Below, piece by piece: positions 25,319 to 33,809 of a DNA stretch of 64,000 nucleotides (positions are counted from its first letter, which is position 1; each line of letters opens with the position of its first letter). Origin of the DNA: Pseudomonadota bacterium (GTDB lineage: Bacteria > Pseudomonadota > Gammaproteobacteria > Burkholderiales > Burkholderiaceae_C); contig JAJZUV010000015.1 in the NCBI GenBank assembly GCA_021848345.1, positions 1 through 64,000 of the forward strand. Reading direction: 5' to 3'. The notes under the pieces are model-generated. The model ran no database searches, was not told the DNA's origin, and worked only from the letters and a program-made list of their open reading frames with translations. The translations under genes were made by a program, and so were the position numbers.

Positions 25319-25333
25319 TGGCACGGGGTTTGC
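25319..25333 (+). promoter_or_regulatory. Sigma54 (-24/-12) promoter of the alcohol/aldehyde dehydrogenase genes
   Basis: TGGCACGGGGTTTGC: GG at 25320-25321 and GC at 25332-25333 with exactly ten bases between, matching the consensus TGGCACRNNNNTTGC at every defined base. It is about 66 bases upstream of the SDR ATG. Next to an RpoN-type activator gene this is strong evidence for RpoN-dependent transcription of 25400-27645. Confidence 0.92.
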
Positions 25334-25399
25334 GAACATCTGGTTTTCGATCCAGCGCGTCGCACGAACGCGCGATGCAACCCTCGAAGGAGACAACCC

Positions 25400-26179
25400 A
25401 TGTTCCAGGGAAAGACCGTGGTCGTCACCGGCGCCGCGTCGGGCATCGGCGCGGCCACCGCGGCGCTGCTCGCCGAGCGGGGCGCCGACGTGATCGCCGT
25501 GGACCTCAACCGCCCCCAGCGGGAGTTCGGACGCTTCCTGCGCGCGGACCTCTCGGACCCGGCTTCCATCGACACCCTGGCGGCGGCGCTGCCGGCCGGG
25601 GTGCACGGCCTGGCGAACATCGCCGGCTTGCCGCCGACGCGCCCCGCCGAGCAGGTACTGAAGGTCAATCTGGTGGGGCTCAAATACCTCACGACCCGGT
25701 TGGTGCCCAAGCTGGCCGACGGCGCCTCGATCGTCAACCTGGCCTCGCTGGCCGGGCTGGGCTGGACCGAACCCGAGGCGAAACCGGCCATCGACGACAG
25801 CGAGCACCTGGACTTCGACGACGTGGCCGGCTTCTGCGCCCGGCATCGCATCGAGGGCGCGCGCAGCTACTTCTTCTCCAAGGAGGCGCTGATCGTGTGG
25901 ACCCTGCGCAACCGATGGACCTGGCGCGAACGCGGCATCCGCATGAACGCGGTCAGTCCGGGGCCGGTGGACACGCCGATCCTGAAGGATTTCATCGAGA
26001 CCCTCGGCGCGCGCGCGGAGGAGGACATGCGCACCATGGACCGCCCGGGCCGCCCGGGCGACATCGCGCCCGTGGTCGCCTTCCTGCTGTCCGACGAGTC
26101 AGCCTGGATCCGCGGCACCAACGTGCCGGTGGACGGCGGCATGTATTCGAACGTGCTGTGCCAGATGCACGGCTTCTGA
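25400..26179 (+). CDS. SDR similar to coniferyl-alcohol dehydrogenase
   Basis: A 259-residue SDR. The cofactor loop is VTGAASGIGAATAALLAERG, then AVDLN, the Ser in NLASLAGLGW, and YFFSK as the YxxxK pair. The C-terminus is DGGMYSNVL. An insertion before the catalytic Tyr (LDFDDVAGFCARHRI) and NIAGLPPTRPAEQVLKVN resemble, from memory, coniferyl-alcohol dehydrogenase (CalA) and 3-alpha-hydroxysteroid dehydrogenases. It would oxidise an aryl or allylic alcohol to the aldehyde with NAD. AAGGAG precedes the ATG. An open frame extends further upstream but would run through the sigma54 promoter. It is the first gene of the RpoN-controlled pair. Confidence 0.8.
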   Translation: MFQGKTVVVTGAASGIGAATAALLAERGADVIAVDLNRPQREFGRFLRADLSDPASIDTLAAALPAGVHGLANIAGLPPTRPAEQVLKVNLVGLKYLTTRLVPKLADGASIVNLASLAGLGWTEPEAKPAIDDSEHLDFDDVAGFCARHRIEGARSYFFSKEALIVWTLRNRWTWRERGIRMNAVSPGPVDTPILKDFIETLGARAEEDMRTMDRPGRPGDIAPVVAFLLSDESAWIRGTNVPVDGGMYSNVLCQMHGF

Positions 26180-26193
26180 CCCTGGAGACTCCC

Positions 26194-27645
26194 ATGACCA
26201 CGATTTCCCTGTTGATCGGCGGCGAACGCCGCGCGGCATCCGGCGGCGCCACCTTCGTGCGCCGCAACCCCCTGGACGGCAGCGTCGCCACGACCGCTCC
26301 CGCGGCCACCGCCGACGACGCGCGCGCCGCGGTCGACGCCGCCGCGGCGGCCTTTCCCGCCTGGTCCGCCCTCGGCCCCGGCGCGCGTCGCGCGCTGCTG
26401 ATCAAGGCCGCGCACGCGCTGGAAGCCAAGGGCGAGGCCTTCGCCGCCGCGGTGGCCTCGGAGACGGGCGGTTCCGGGCTGTGGGCCGGGTTCAACGTGC
26501 ATCTGGCCGCCGGCATGCTGCTGGAAGCGGCCGCGCTGACCACCCAGATCTCCGGCGAGGTCATCCCCTCCGACGTGCCCGGCAGCGTGGCCATGGCCAT
26601 GCGCCAACCCGCCGGCGTGGTGCTGGGCATGGCGCCGTGGAACGCGCCGATCATCCTGGGGGTGCGCGCGCTGGCGGTGCCGCTGGCCTGCGGCAACACG
26701 GTGGTGCTCAAGGGCTCCGAACTGTGCCCGGCCACGCACGGCCTGATCGTCGACGCGCTGGTCGACGCCGGGCTGCCCGCCGGGGTGGTGAACTTCGTCA
26801 CCAACGCCCCGGCCGACGCGCCCGCGGTGGTGGAGGCCATGATCGCCCACCCCGCGGTGCGCCGGGTGAATTTCACCGGTTCCACCCGCGTCGGGCGCAT
26901 CATCGCCGAGATGTGCGCGCGCCACCTCAAGCCTTCGGTGCTGGAACTCGGCGGCAAGGCGCCGCTGCTGGTGCTGGACGACGCCGACCTGGATGCCGCG
27001 GTCAACGGCGCCGCCTTCGGCGCCTTCGCCAATTCGGGCCAGATCTGCATGTCCACCGAGCGCATCATCGTGGACGAGTCGGTGGCCGACGAATTCGCCG
27101 CGCGCCTGGCCGCCAAGGCCTCGGCCCTGCCCCTGGGCGACCCTCGCAAGGGCCCGGTGGTGCTGGGCTCGGTGGTCGACATGAGCACCGTGCAGCGCTG
27201 CAACGCGCTGATCGACGATGCGCTGGCCAAGGGCGCCAGGCTGCTGTGCGGCGGCAAGGCGGACTCCACGCTGATGCCCGCCACGCTGCTCGACCACGTC
27301 ACCCCCGACATGGCCATCTACCGCGAAGAATCCTTCGGGCCGGTCAAGCCCATCGTTCGCGTGAAGGGGGTGGACGCCGCGGTGGCCTGCGCCAACGACA
27401 ATGCCTACGGCCTGTCGGCGGCCGTGTTCGGGCGCGACGCGGCGCGCGCGCTGACGGTGGCCCAGCGCATCCAGTCGGGCATCTGCCACGTCAACGGGCC
27501 CACCGTGCACGATGAAGCGCAGATGCCCTTCGGCGGGGTCAAGGACAGCGGCTGGGGACGTTTCGGAGGCAAGGCCGGCATCGACGCCTTCACCGAACTG
27601 CGCTGGGTCACGCTGCAGACCGGAACCCGTCATTACCCCTTCTGA
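26194..27645 (+). CDS. Aromatic aldehyde dehydrogenase (vanillin/benzaldehyde type)
   Basis: A 483-residue NAD(P)-dependent aldehyde dehydrogenase. The catalytic Cys285 is in NSGQICMSTER and the general base Glu251 in LELGGKAP. Cofactor and oxyanion features are MAPWNAPII and FTGSTRVGR. The SGQICMSTER active-site string is characteristic of vanillin, salicylaldehyde and benzaldehyde dehydrogenases. It follows the SDR by 14 bp, so the two would carry an aromatic alcohol through the aldehyde to the acid. The end overlaps the convergent AtuA-partner gene by 13 bp. Confidence 0.88.
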   Translation: MTTISLLIGGERRAASGGATFVRRNPLDGSVATTAPAATADDARAAVDAAAAAFPAWSALGPGARRALLIKAAHALEAKGEAFAAAVASETGGSGLWAGFNVHLAAGMLLEAAALTTQISGEVIPSDVPGSVAMAMRQPAGVVLGMAPWNAPIILGVRALAVPLACGNTVVLKGSELCPATHGLIVDALVDAGLPAGVVNFVTNAPADAPAVVEAMIAHPAVRRVNFTGSTRVGRIIAEMCARHLKPSVLELGGKAPLLVLDDADLDAAVNGAAFGAFANSGQICMSTERIIVDESVADEFAARLAAKASALPLGDPRKGPVVLGSVVDMSTVQRCNALIDDALAKGARLLCGGKADSTLMPATLLDHVTPDMAIYREESFGPVKPIVRVKGVDAAVACANDNAYGLSAAVFGRDAARALTVAQRIQSGICHVNGPTVHDEAQMPFGGVKDSGWGRFGGKAGIDAFTELRWVTLQTGTRHYPF

Positions 27646-27980
27646 TCGCCGCCCGCCCCGGGCCCCGCCGCGGGCTCGGGAATGTCCAGCTCGAGCATCA
27701 GCATGCCCAGGGACTTGCCGTGCGCGTCCAGCGCCAGGGAGCGGGTCACGCCGCCGCCCAGCGCCGCGTGCAGCACGAAGTTCAGCGCGCCCAGCAGCGG
27801 CAGTTCGTAGCGCAGCACCTCCCCCCTCGCGATGCCCGCGAAGTGCTCCCGCACGCGCTGCGGGGTGAGGTGCTCGCGCAGGTGCTCGTAGTGGCGCGTC
27901 TCGAAGGCGATCACCGAGATGTTGGACGTGTTGCCCTTGTCGCCGGCCCGGGCGTGGGCGATCTCGCGCAGTTTGATCAT
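27633..27980 (-). CDS. AtuA-associated small protein (AtuA C-terminal-like domain)
   Basis: A 115-residue protein, start ATG 27978-27980 overlapping the stop of the AtuA gene. It begins IKLREIAHARAGDKGNTSNI, then VIAFETRHYEHLREHL and LNFVLHAALGGGVTRSL, the conserved blocks of the AtuA-like ferredoxin-fold domain. In some species this domain is fused to the C-terminus of AtuA; here it is a separate coupled gene. The two are expected to form one functional unit in the cytoplasm. The Gly/Pro-rich last 15 residues are unconserved. Biochemical activity of the family is not established. Confidence 0.85.
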   Translation of the reverse strand: MIKLREIAHARAGDKGNTSNISVIAFETRHYEHLREHLTPQRVREHFAGIARGEVLRYELPLLGALNFVLHAALGGGVTRSLALDAHGKSLGMLMLELDIPEPAAGPGAGGDQKG

Positions 27981-29350
27981 GCCGACTCCCCCGACTCCGC
28001 GGCCCCCGCGCCGATCGCATGCACCTCGGCCCGCGCCCACTCGCGGGGCACCAGCAGGGATTGCACCGCCAGCACCGCGCGCACCGACTGGCTCGCGCCG
28101 CCGCCGCCGGCCGGCCCGTTGGTGTACAGGGTCTCCACCTCGTTGCCCACGCGCCGCGCCTGTTCCGCCGAGTCCACCCTGGCGGCCACGCGCAACCTGA
28201 ACTCGACGCCGTCGACCGGGGTCGAGGCATCGGCGCCGCGCTCGCCGTACAGCGAGTCCAGTCCGAGGACATCGCAGCGCAACTCGGAGGCCCGCAGACC
28301 CGTGATGCGCAGGCGCTCGCGCACCACGTCGCGGGCGAGCAGCGCGCGCTCGAGCGCGCCGGGGCCGCCGTAGGAGATCTGGCCTTCGCCGATGAAACCG
28401 TCGCGATAGCCCACGGATACTTTCAAGGTCTCGGGACGCGGGCGCCCACGGCCTCCGCGCACCCCCACGCGATCGGCCCCCGCGGCCGCCACGCTCACCT
28501 GGCTGAAGTCGGCCGTGACGTCGGGTTGCAGGTAGGCCGCGGGGTCATGGATCTCGTACAACAACTGCTCCTTGCACGCCGCCTCGGTGATGCGCCCGCC
28601 GCTGCCCGGCACCTTGGAGAATTCGGCGTTCCCGGACTCGTCCACCTCGCCGATGGGAAAGCCCAGGCGCGCCAGATCGGGCACGTGCTTGTAGCCCGGG
28701 TCGGCGAAGTAACCACCGGTGAGCTGGCCCGCGCACTCCAGCAGGTGCCCGACCAGGGTGCCGCGCCCCAGGCGATCCCAGTCGTCGAAGGCCCAACCGA
28801 ATTCGTGCACCAGCGGCCCCAGGAACAGCGCCGGGTCGGCCACGCGCCCGGTGATCACCACCTGCGCGCCGCCGCGCAGTGCCCGCACGATGCCCTCGGC
28901 ACCCAGGTAGGCGTTGGCGGAGACGATGCGCTCCCGGTAACCGGCCAGGCTGTCGCCGCTTTCCTCGAAACGCAGTTCGCTGGCGAGCACCTTGTCCAGC
29001 ACGTCGTCGCCGGTCACCGCGGCGACGCGCAGCCCCGGCAGACCGAGCTCGGCGGCGACCTCGGCGCAGGCCCGCGCCGCCGCGCGCGGATGGGCCGCTC
29101 CCATGTTGGTGACGATGCGGGTGCCGCGCGCGACACAGGCCGGCAGCACCGCGCGCATGCGCTGGCGCAGCCAGGGGTCGAAACCCGCGCCGGGATCGGC
29201 CTGGCGTGCCTGCTGGGCCAGCGCGATGGTTCGCTCGGCCAGGCATTCGAACACCAGGTAATCGAGCTCGCCGCGCTCGGCCAGTTCGATCGAGGGCTCG
29301 ATGCGGTCGCCCGAGTAGCCGGCGCCCCCTCCGATGCGCAGGGTTCTCAT
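27977..29350 (-). CDS. AtuA-family (DUF1446) acyclic terpene utilisation-type protein
   Basis: A 457-residue protein with the DUF1446/AtuA blocks RIGGGAGYSGDRIEPSIELA, LDYLVFECLAERT, TRIVTNMGAAHP and GRVADPALFLGPLVHEFGW. AtuA was found in citronellol/geraniol degradation in Pseudomonas, but most homologues lie in unrelated carboxylic or aromatic acid clusters and the reaction is unknown. ATG 29348-29350 is used; a GTG six bases upstream is possible. Its stop overlaps the start of the small partner gene. A LysR gene diverges 77 bases away and probably controls the pair. No terpenoid carboxylase genes (atuC/F) are present, so a terpene role is unlikely here. Confidence 0.85.
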   Translation of the reverse strand: MRTLRIGGGAGYSGDRIEPSIELAERGELDYLVFECLAERTIALAQQARQADPGAGFDPWLRQRMRAVLPACVARGTRIVTNMGAAHPRAAARACAEVAAELGLPGLRVAAVTGDDVLDKVLASELRFEESGDSLAGYRERIVSANAYLGAEGIVRALRGGAQVVITGRVADPALFLGPLVHEFGWAFDDWDRLGRGTLVGHLLECAGQLTGGYFADPGYKHVPDLARLGFPIGEVDESGNAEFSKVPGSGGRITEAACKEQLLYEIHDPAAYLQPDVTADFSQVSVAAAGADRVGVRGGRGRPRPETLKVSVGYRDGFIGEGQISYGGPGALERALLARDVVRERLRITGLRASELRCDVLGLDSLYGERGADASTPVDGVEFRLRVAARVDSAEQARRVGNEVETLYTNGPAGGGGASQSVRAVLAVQSLLVPREWARAEVHAIGAGAAESGESA

Positions 29351-29427
29351 CGGCACACCTCGCGCCGCGCAGGGGTGGGGGAAGACCGTGACGAGCCCAT
29401 TTGCCGGGACGGTGTGGAGCTCATAGG

Positions 29428-30366
29428 ATGAATCCGATGGATCTGAATCTTCGCCATGTGCGCGCCTTCCTGGCGGTCGCCGAACTCGGCAGCTTCACGC
29501 GCGCCGCGGAAAGACTGCATCTGTCGCAGCCGGCGCTGACGGTGCAGATCCGCAAGCTCGAGCAGGCGCTGGAGACGCGCCTGCTCGACCGCAGCACGCG
29601 CGAGGTGGCGCTCACCCACGCCGGCCGCGACCTGCTGCCTTCGCTGCAGCGCGCGGTGGAGGACGTGGACGCGATTCGCGCCAACGCGCGCCAGCTCAAC
29701 GCCGGCAAGCGCGGCGTGGTGCGCATCGCCGCGCTTCCGTCGCTGGCGGCGGGCCTGCTGCCCAACGCCATCCTCGACTGCCGGCGCGACAACCCCGAGT
29801 TGCGCTTCGTGGTGAAGGACGCGATCGCCCACCAGGTGTCCGAGATGGTGCTGCGCGAGGAGGTGGACCTGGGCCTGACCGGGGGCGACGGTCTGGACGC
29901 GCACCTCGAATGCCTGCACGAGGGCTTCGACCAGCTTTGCCTGGTGTTCCCGCGCGACCATCCGGTGGCCAGGCGCCGGGCCATCGGCATGGCCGAACTG
30001 GCCGAGCTCCCGCTGATCCTGACGGCGCCGGGCACCAGCGTGCGCGCGCTGGTCGACGCGGCCTTCCGGGACGCCGGGCAGACCGCCCGCGTGGCCTGCG
30101 AGACCACCTACATGATGACCGCGGTGGCCATGGTGCGCGCCGGCCTGGGCCTGTCCATCCTGCCGGCGTCGGCGCGCGAGATCCACGCCGAACCGGGGCT
30201 GCGCGCGCGCCCGATCTCGGGCGACGCGTTCCGGCGGCGCATCAGCGTGGTCAAGCTGCGCGGGCGCACCCTGCTGCCCGGCTCGCAGGCCTTCCTGCGG
30301 GCCTGCGCGGCCGCGATGCACGACGCCGCCCCACGCCCGAGGGCACGGGCGCGTACGCGGGACTGA
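29428..30366 (+). CDS. LysR-family regulator of the AtuA pair
   Basis: A 312-residue LysR regulator. Its DNA-binding part is DLNLRHVRAFLAVAELGSFT, then AAERLHLSQPALTVQIRKLE. The effector domain starts near GKRGVVRIAALPSL. ATG 29428 has GGAG eight bases upstream; ATG 29437 is nearly as good. It diverges from atuA over a 77-base gap and ends 24 bases from the convergent binding-protein gene. A basic low-complexity tail (PRPRARARTRD) ends the protein. Effector unknown, likely a pathway acid. Confidence 0.88.
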   Translation: MNPMDLNLRHVRAFLAVAELGSFTRAAERLHLSQPALTVQIRKLEQALETRLLDRSTREVALTHAGRDLLPSLQRAVEDVDAIRANARQLNAGKRGVVRIAALPSLAAGLLPNAILDCRRDNPELRFVVKDAIAHQVSEMVLREEVDLGLTGGDGLDAHLECLHEGFDQLCLVFPRDHPVARRRAIGMAELAELPLILTAPGTSVRALVDAAFRDAGQTARVACETTYMMTAVAMVRAGLGLSILPASAREIHAEPGLRARPISGDAFRRRISVVKLRGRTLLPGSQAFLRACAAAMHDAAPRPRARARTRD

Positions 30367-30390
30367 GGCTTCGGCGCGCATCGCGACCGA

Positions 30391-31680
30391 TCAATGGACC
30401 GGGGCCGGGGCCGGGGCCAGCATCGGCCGGGCCTTCGCCACAGCGGGCGGATACACCGGCACCAGGCTCAGTCCCCGCGCGTCCGGCTGCAGTTGCCCGA
30501 TGGGCATCACCTCGCCGAGCTGGGCACCGTCGGCGGCGAGCCTGAACTCGCCGTCCAGGGTATGCAGCTTTCCCGACAGCGCGAACACCGCGTCGCGCAG
30601 GGCCATCTGATCCATGCTGGCAGTACTTCCCAGCGCCTTCTGGATCACCAGTCCGGTGTTGTAGCCGGCCACGGCGTTGAAGCCCACGTCGACGTCGTCG
30701 CCGTACATGGAGCGATAGGCCTGCGCGAACTGGTCGATGTCCATGCCGAAGCGGGCCTGGTAGTGCACGCCTGTCGCGGGCACGTAGGTGAACACGCCGC
30801 GCAGCGCGTCCGCGCCCGCGCTCTTCAGGAGCAGCTGGGTTTCCAGGCCCGGATAGATCGCGAACACCATGCCGAACTTCATGCCCGACTGGTGCAGCGC
30901 CTTGAGAAAGGCGACGTCGTTGCCCGGGTAGCCCATCTCGATCACGGCATCGGGATGCGCGGCCTGGATCTGGTGCAGCAGCACGAAATAGTTGGTGGTC
31001 GAGGTCGGCACGCCCTGGTCATAGACCACCGACACGCCGCTGCGCGCCTTGGCCGCGGCCAGGTCCTGGCGCAGGGCCTCGGCCTGCGCGCCGGTGAAGT
31101 CGTTGGTCGAGTACAGGATGGCCACGCGCCGGATGTGGTGTTGCGGCGCCACCTCGGTCAGGAAGTCGACCAGGCGCGCCGGCCACAGCGACGACACCGG
31201 ATCGTCGAGCAGCACGTCGTAGCGATTGGCCGCCGAGAACAACTTGTCGCCCGTGCCCGACTGGTTGAACAAGAGCATGCCGTGTTCCCTGGCCAGCGGC
31301 ACCGCCACCGAGGTGAGCACCGAGCCGGCGTCGGCCACCAGGATGTCCACCTTGTCCTGCGAAATGAGCTGGTTGTACAGCGTGGTCGCGGTGCTGGTGG
31401 AACTCAGGTCGTCATAGGCCACCAGTTTCACGGGAATGCGCTTGCCGTAGGGTTTGACGAACACGCCCCCCTCGGCGTTCACCTGATGCGCCCACAGCTT
31501 GAGGCCCTGGTAGGCCGGCATGGAAATGGCCGCGAAGGCGCCGCTGGACGCGTACAGCGTGCCCACCTCGATGTTCGATGGTGCCTGCCCGGACGCGGAC
31601 GCGGCGGTGATGCCCGCGGCCAGCAACGCGGCGCAGGCGAGTCCGCCGCGCGCGGCGCGGCGAAAGCGTTGGATCAGCAT
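30391..31680 (-). CDS. Orphan ABC-type periplasmic binding protein (Liv/urea-like fold)
   Basis: A 429-residue type-1 binding protein. The signal peptide MLIQRFRRAARGGLACAALL, then AAGITAASA, is followed by IEVGTLYASSGAFAAISMPA, the canonical start of the LivK-like domain. VDILVADAGSVLTSVAVPLA and NDFTGAQAEALRQDL are further fold markers. GAGGAG precedes the ATG. The last 15 residues are an Ala/Pro repeat (APAPAPVH end). No permease or ATPase genes are adjacent, so it must work with a distant transporter or serve as a sensor. LysR genes flank it on both sides. Confidence 0.85.
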   Translation of the reverse strand: MLIQRFRRAARGGLACAALLAAGITAASASGQAPSNIEVGTLYASSGAFAAISMPAYQGLKLWAHQVNAEGGVFVKPYGKRIPVKLVAYDDLSSTSTATTLYNQLISQDKVDILVADAGSVLTSVAVPLAREHGMLLFNQSGTGDKLFSAANRYDVLLDDPVSSLWPARLVDFLTEVAPQHHIRRVAILYSTNDFTGAQAEALRQDLAAAKARSGVSVVYDQGVPTSTTNYFVLLHQIQAAHPDAVIEMGYPGNDVAFLKALHQSGMKFGMVFAIYPGLETQLLLKSAGADALRGVFTYVPATGVHYQARFGMDIDQFAQAYRSMYGDDVDVGFNAVAGYNTGLVIQKALGSTASMDQMALRDAVFALSGKLHTLDGEFRLAADGAQLGEVMPIGQLQPDARGLSLVPVYPPAVAKARPMLAPAPAPVH

Positions 31681-31782
31681 GGAATGTCTCCTCGTCGTGG
31701 CCTTGCGATGCAGTATCGATCGCGGCACCGAGGAGTTTCGTCAAGGCCTCGCGAATTGTGAATTAAATTGATTGAATCGAAT

Positions 31783-32769
31783 TCATAACGACTTCGAATG
31801 AACTTGCGCAGGCTCGGCCAGCAGGGGGCTCGCCGCCTCCTCCAGGCAGGCGACGAACAGGTCGGTCGCCGGGGCGGCGGCATCGTTGCGCCAGTAGGCG
31901 ACGATTTCCCCCAGCGGCTCCAGCGCGGGCAGCGGCAGCACCCGCATGCGTCCGCGCAGCACATGCCGGCGTGCCAGGGAATCGGGCAGGATGGACACGT
32001 AGTCGCCGCTTTGCAGCAACGACAGGTTCAGGGCCAGGGAACTCGATTCCACATTGCCCTGCGGGGGCACCAGGCCGTGTTCCTCCCAGGCCTGGGCCAG
32101 CGTCGCATACGCCGGCGAGCCATGCAGCGGGGTGATCCAGCGGAACCCGGCCAGGTCCGCCCAGTCCGCGGCGCGGCCGGGCGCCGCCAGCGGATGACCC
32201 GAGCCCACGACGAACACGAAGGCCTCGCGCCCCAGCACCTGCTGCGCCAGGTGCGCGCCCTGCGCATAGGCGCCGGCGACGCGATTGCGTCCGACGGCCA
32301 CGTCCAGGTCGCCGTCCTCCAGCATCCTCAGCAGGCGGTCCAGCGTGGCCTCGACGAAGCACAGCGCCGCCGCCGGCGCGCGCCGATTGAACACCCGCAC
32401 GGCATCGGTGAGCATGGCCTGCGGCACCGTCACCACCGCGCCCACGCTCACCCTCCCGCCCAGCCCCGCGGCGAGCGCGCCGACGTCGCGCTGTGCGAGT
32501 TCCAGGCGGCGCAGGACCTCGCGCCCGCAGTCCACGATCACCTGCCCGACCGCGGTGAATTCCAGGCGGTTGCCCACGCGCTGCGCGACCGCCACGCCCA
32601 GTGCGCGCTCGATCTGCGCCAACTGCTTGGAGATGGCCGGCTGCGTGACGTGGAAGGCGCTCGCCACACGCGTGACCTGCCCGAGATCGGCCAGCGCCAC
32701 GAGCACGCGCAACTGCGCCAGCTTCAGGTCGCCGCGAAAGAATCGCTCGATCGGAGTAGGACCCTGCAT
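31783..32769 (-). CDS. LysR-family regulator of the hydroxy-acid operon
   Basis: A 328-residue LysR protein. An N-terminal extension (MQGPTPIERFFRGDLKLAQ) precedes the helix-turn-helix, whose core is GQVTRVASAFHVTQPAISKQ. The extension and VTQPAISKQ are typical of the subgroup that includes GalR/GbpR- and pca-type regulators of sugar-acid and aromatic-acid genes. The effector domain begins at GRVSVGAVVTVPQAM. It diverges from the SDR-dehydratase operon across 231 bases and is its probable regulator. The effector is probably the operon's substrate or first intermediate. Confidence 0.88.
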   Translation of the reverse strand: MQGPTPIERFFRGDLKLAQLRVLVALADLGQVTRVASAFHVTQPAISKQLAQIERALGVAVAQRVGNRLEFTAVGQVIVDCGREVLRRLELAQRDVGALAAGLGGRVSVGAVVTVPQAMLTDAVRVFNRRAPAAALCFVEATLDRLLRMLEDGDLDVAVGRNRVAGAYAQGAHLAQQVLGREAFVFVVGSGHPLAAPGRAADWADLAGFRWITPLHGSPAYATLAQAWEEHGLVPPQGNVESSSLALNLSLLQSGDYVSILPDSLARRHVLRGRMRVLPLPALEPLGEIVAYWRNDAAAPATDLFVACLEEAASPLLAEPAQVHSKSL

Positions 32770-33000
32770 ACGTGTTTTCCCCCATGCATCATAACCGCCA
32801 GGTTATTTCCAGGGGCTACAGAATCATTTGCGAGGCGGGAATACCGGCTGCTAACCTCGTTTCCCGTCCATCGCTGGGAATGCGCGAACGAGCACGCGCG
32901 TGACGCCGGAAGCCCGGACGCACGCGTCCCCCGGCATATGAGTTTTGATTCATCCCCCAAGGTCGGCGCTCATCTCGCCACCCATTCGAGGAAATCCTGC

Positions 33001-33807
33001 ATGACCCAAGTCCAGCAGCCCGTATGCCTGATCACCGGCGCGGCGAGCGGCATCGGCGCCGCCACCGCCGTGCGCTTCGCGCGCGGCGGATGGTCGGTGG
33101 CCATCGGGTATTACGGTGCGGACACTCGCGCGGCCGCGCTCGGGGTCGAGGTGCGCTGCCGCGAGGCCGGCGCGGACACCCTGGTGTTCGAGGCCGATGT
33201 GCGCGACGATGCCGCCTGCCGCGCCGCGGTGCTGGCGGTGCGCCAGCGCTGGGGCCGGCTGGACGGCCTGGTCAACTGCGCGGGCACCACACGGGTGATT
33301 CCTCATCGGGACCTGGAGGCCCTCGACGCCGCCGAGTTCGAGCGCGTGTACGCGGTCAACACCATCGGCCTGTTCCAGATGACCCGCGCTGCGGCGCCCC
33401 TGCTGGCCGAGAGCGCCCCGCCCGCGGGCAGCAACAGCGTGGTCAACGTGTCCTCGCTGGCCGGGATGAACGGCACCGGCTCCTCGCTCGCCTACGCCGC
33501 GTCCAAGGGCGCGGTGAACACCATGACCCTGTCCCTGGCGCGCTCGCTGGCGCCGCGCGTGCGGGTCAACGCGGTCGCGCCGGGCATGGTCGACGACGGG
33601 CTGCTGCAACGCTGCCTGGATGAGCGCAGCTACGGCGAGGTCATCGCGCGCATGACCCGGCAGGCCGCGCTGCAGCGCGTGTCGCGTCCGGCCGAAGTGG
33701 CCGAGATCGCCTGGTTCCTGGCCACGCAGGCCCCGGGCATCACCGGGCAGGTGCTGTGCGCGGACAACGGTTTGCTGCTGGCCGAACCCGGCCATGGAGG
33801 TTCCTGA
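33001..33807 (+). CDS. SDR dehydrogenase, first gene of the hydroxy-acid operon
   Basis: A 268-residue classical SDR. The cofactor loop is ITGAASGIGAATAVRFARGG, then NCAGTT, the Ser in NVSSLAGMNG, and YAASK as the YxxxK pair. LCADNG replaces the usual DGG near the C-terminus. The GYYG after the second strand suggests NADP rather than NAD. It is followed two bases later by the dehydratase ATG, so translation is coupled. In sugar-acid pathways an SDR of this type oxidises the aldose or hydroxy acid before dehydration; the substrate is not proven. Confidence 0.85.
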   Translation: MTQVQQPVCLITGAASGIGAATAVRFARGGWSVAIGYYGADTRAAALGVEVRCREAGADTLVFEADVRDDAACRAAVLAVRQRWGRLDGLVNCAGTTRVIPHRDLEALDAAEFERVYAVNTIGLFQMTRAAAPLLAESAPPAGSNSVVNVSSLAGMNGTGSSLAYAASKGAVNTMTLSLARSLAPRVRVNAVAPGMVDDGLLQRCLDERSYGEVIARMTRQAALQRVSRPAEVAEIAWFLATQAPGITGQVLCADNGLLLAEPGHGGS

Positions 33808-33809
33808 TC

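Noticed and set aside
25211-25399. Upstream extension of the coniferyl-alcohol dehydrogenase-like gene
   Set aside because: It would include the -24/-12 promoter inside the coding region and lacks a ribosome site; the ATG at 25400 has AAGGAG and fits the family start.
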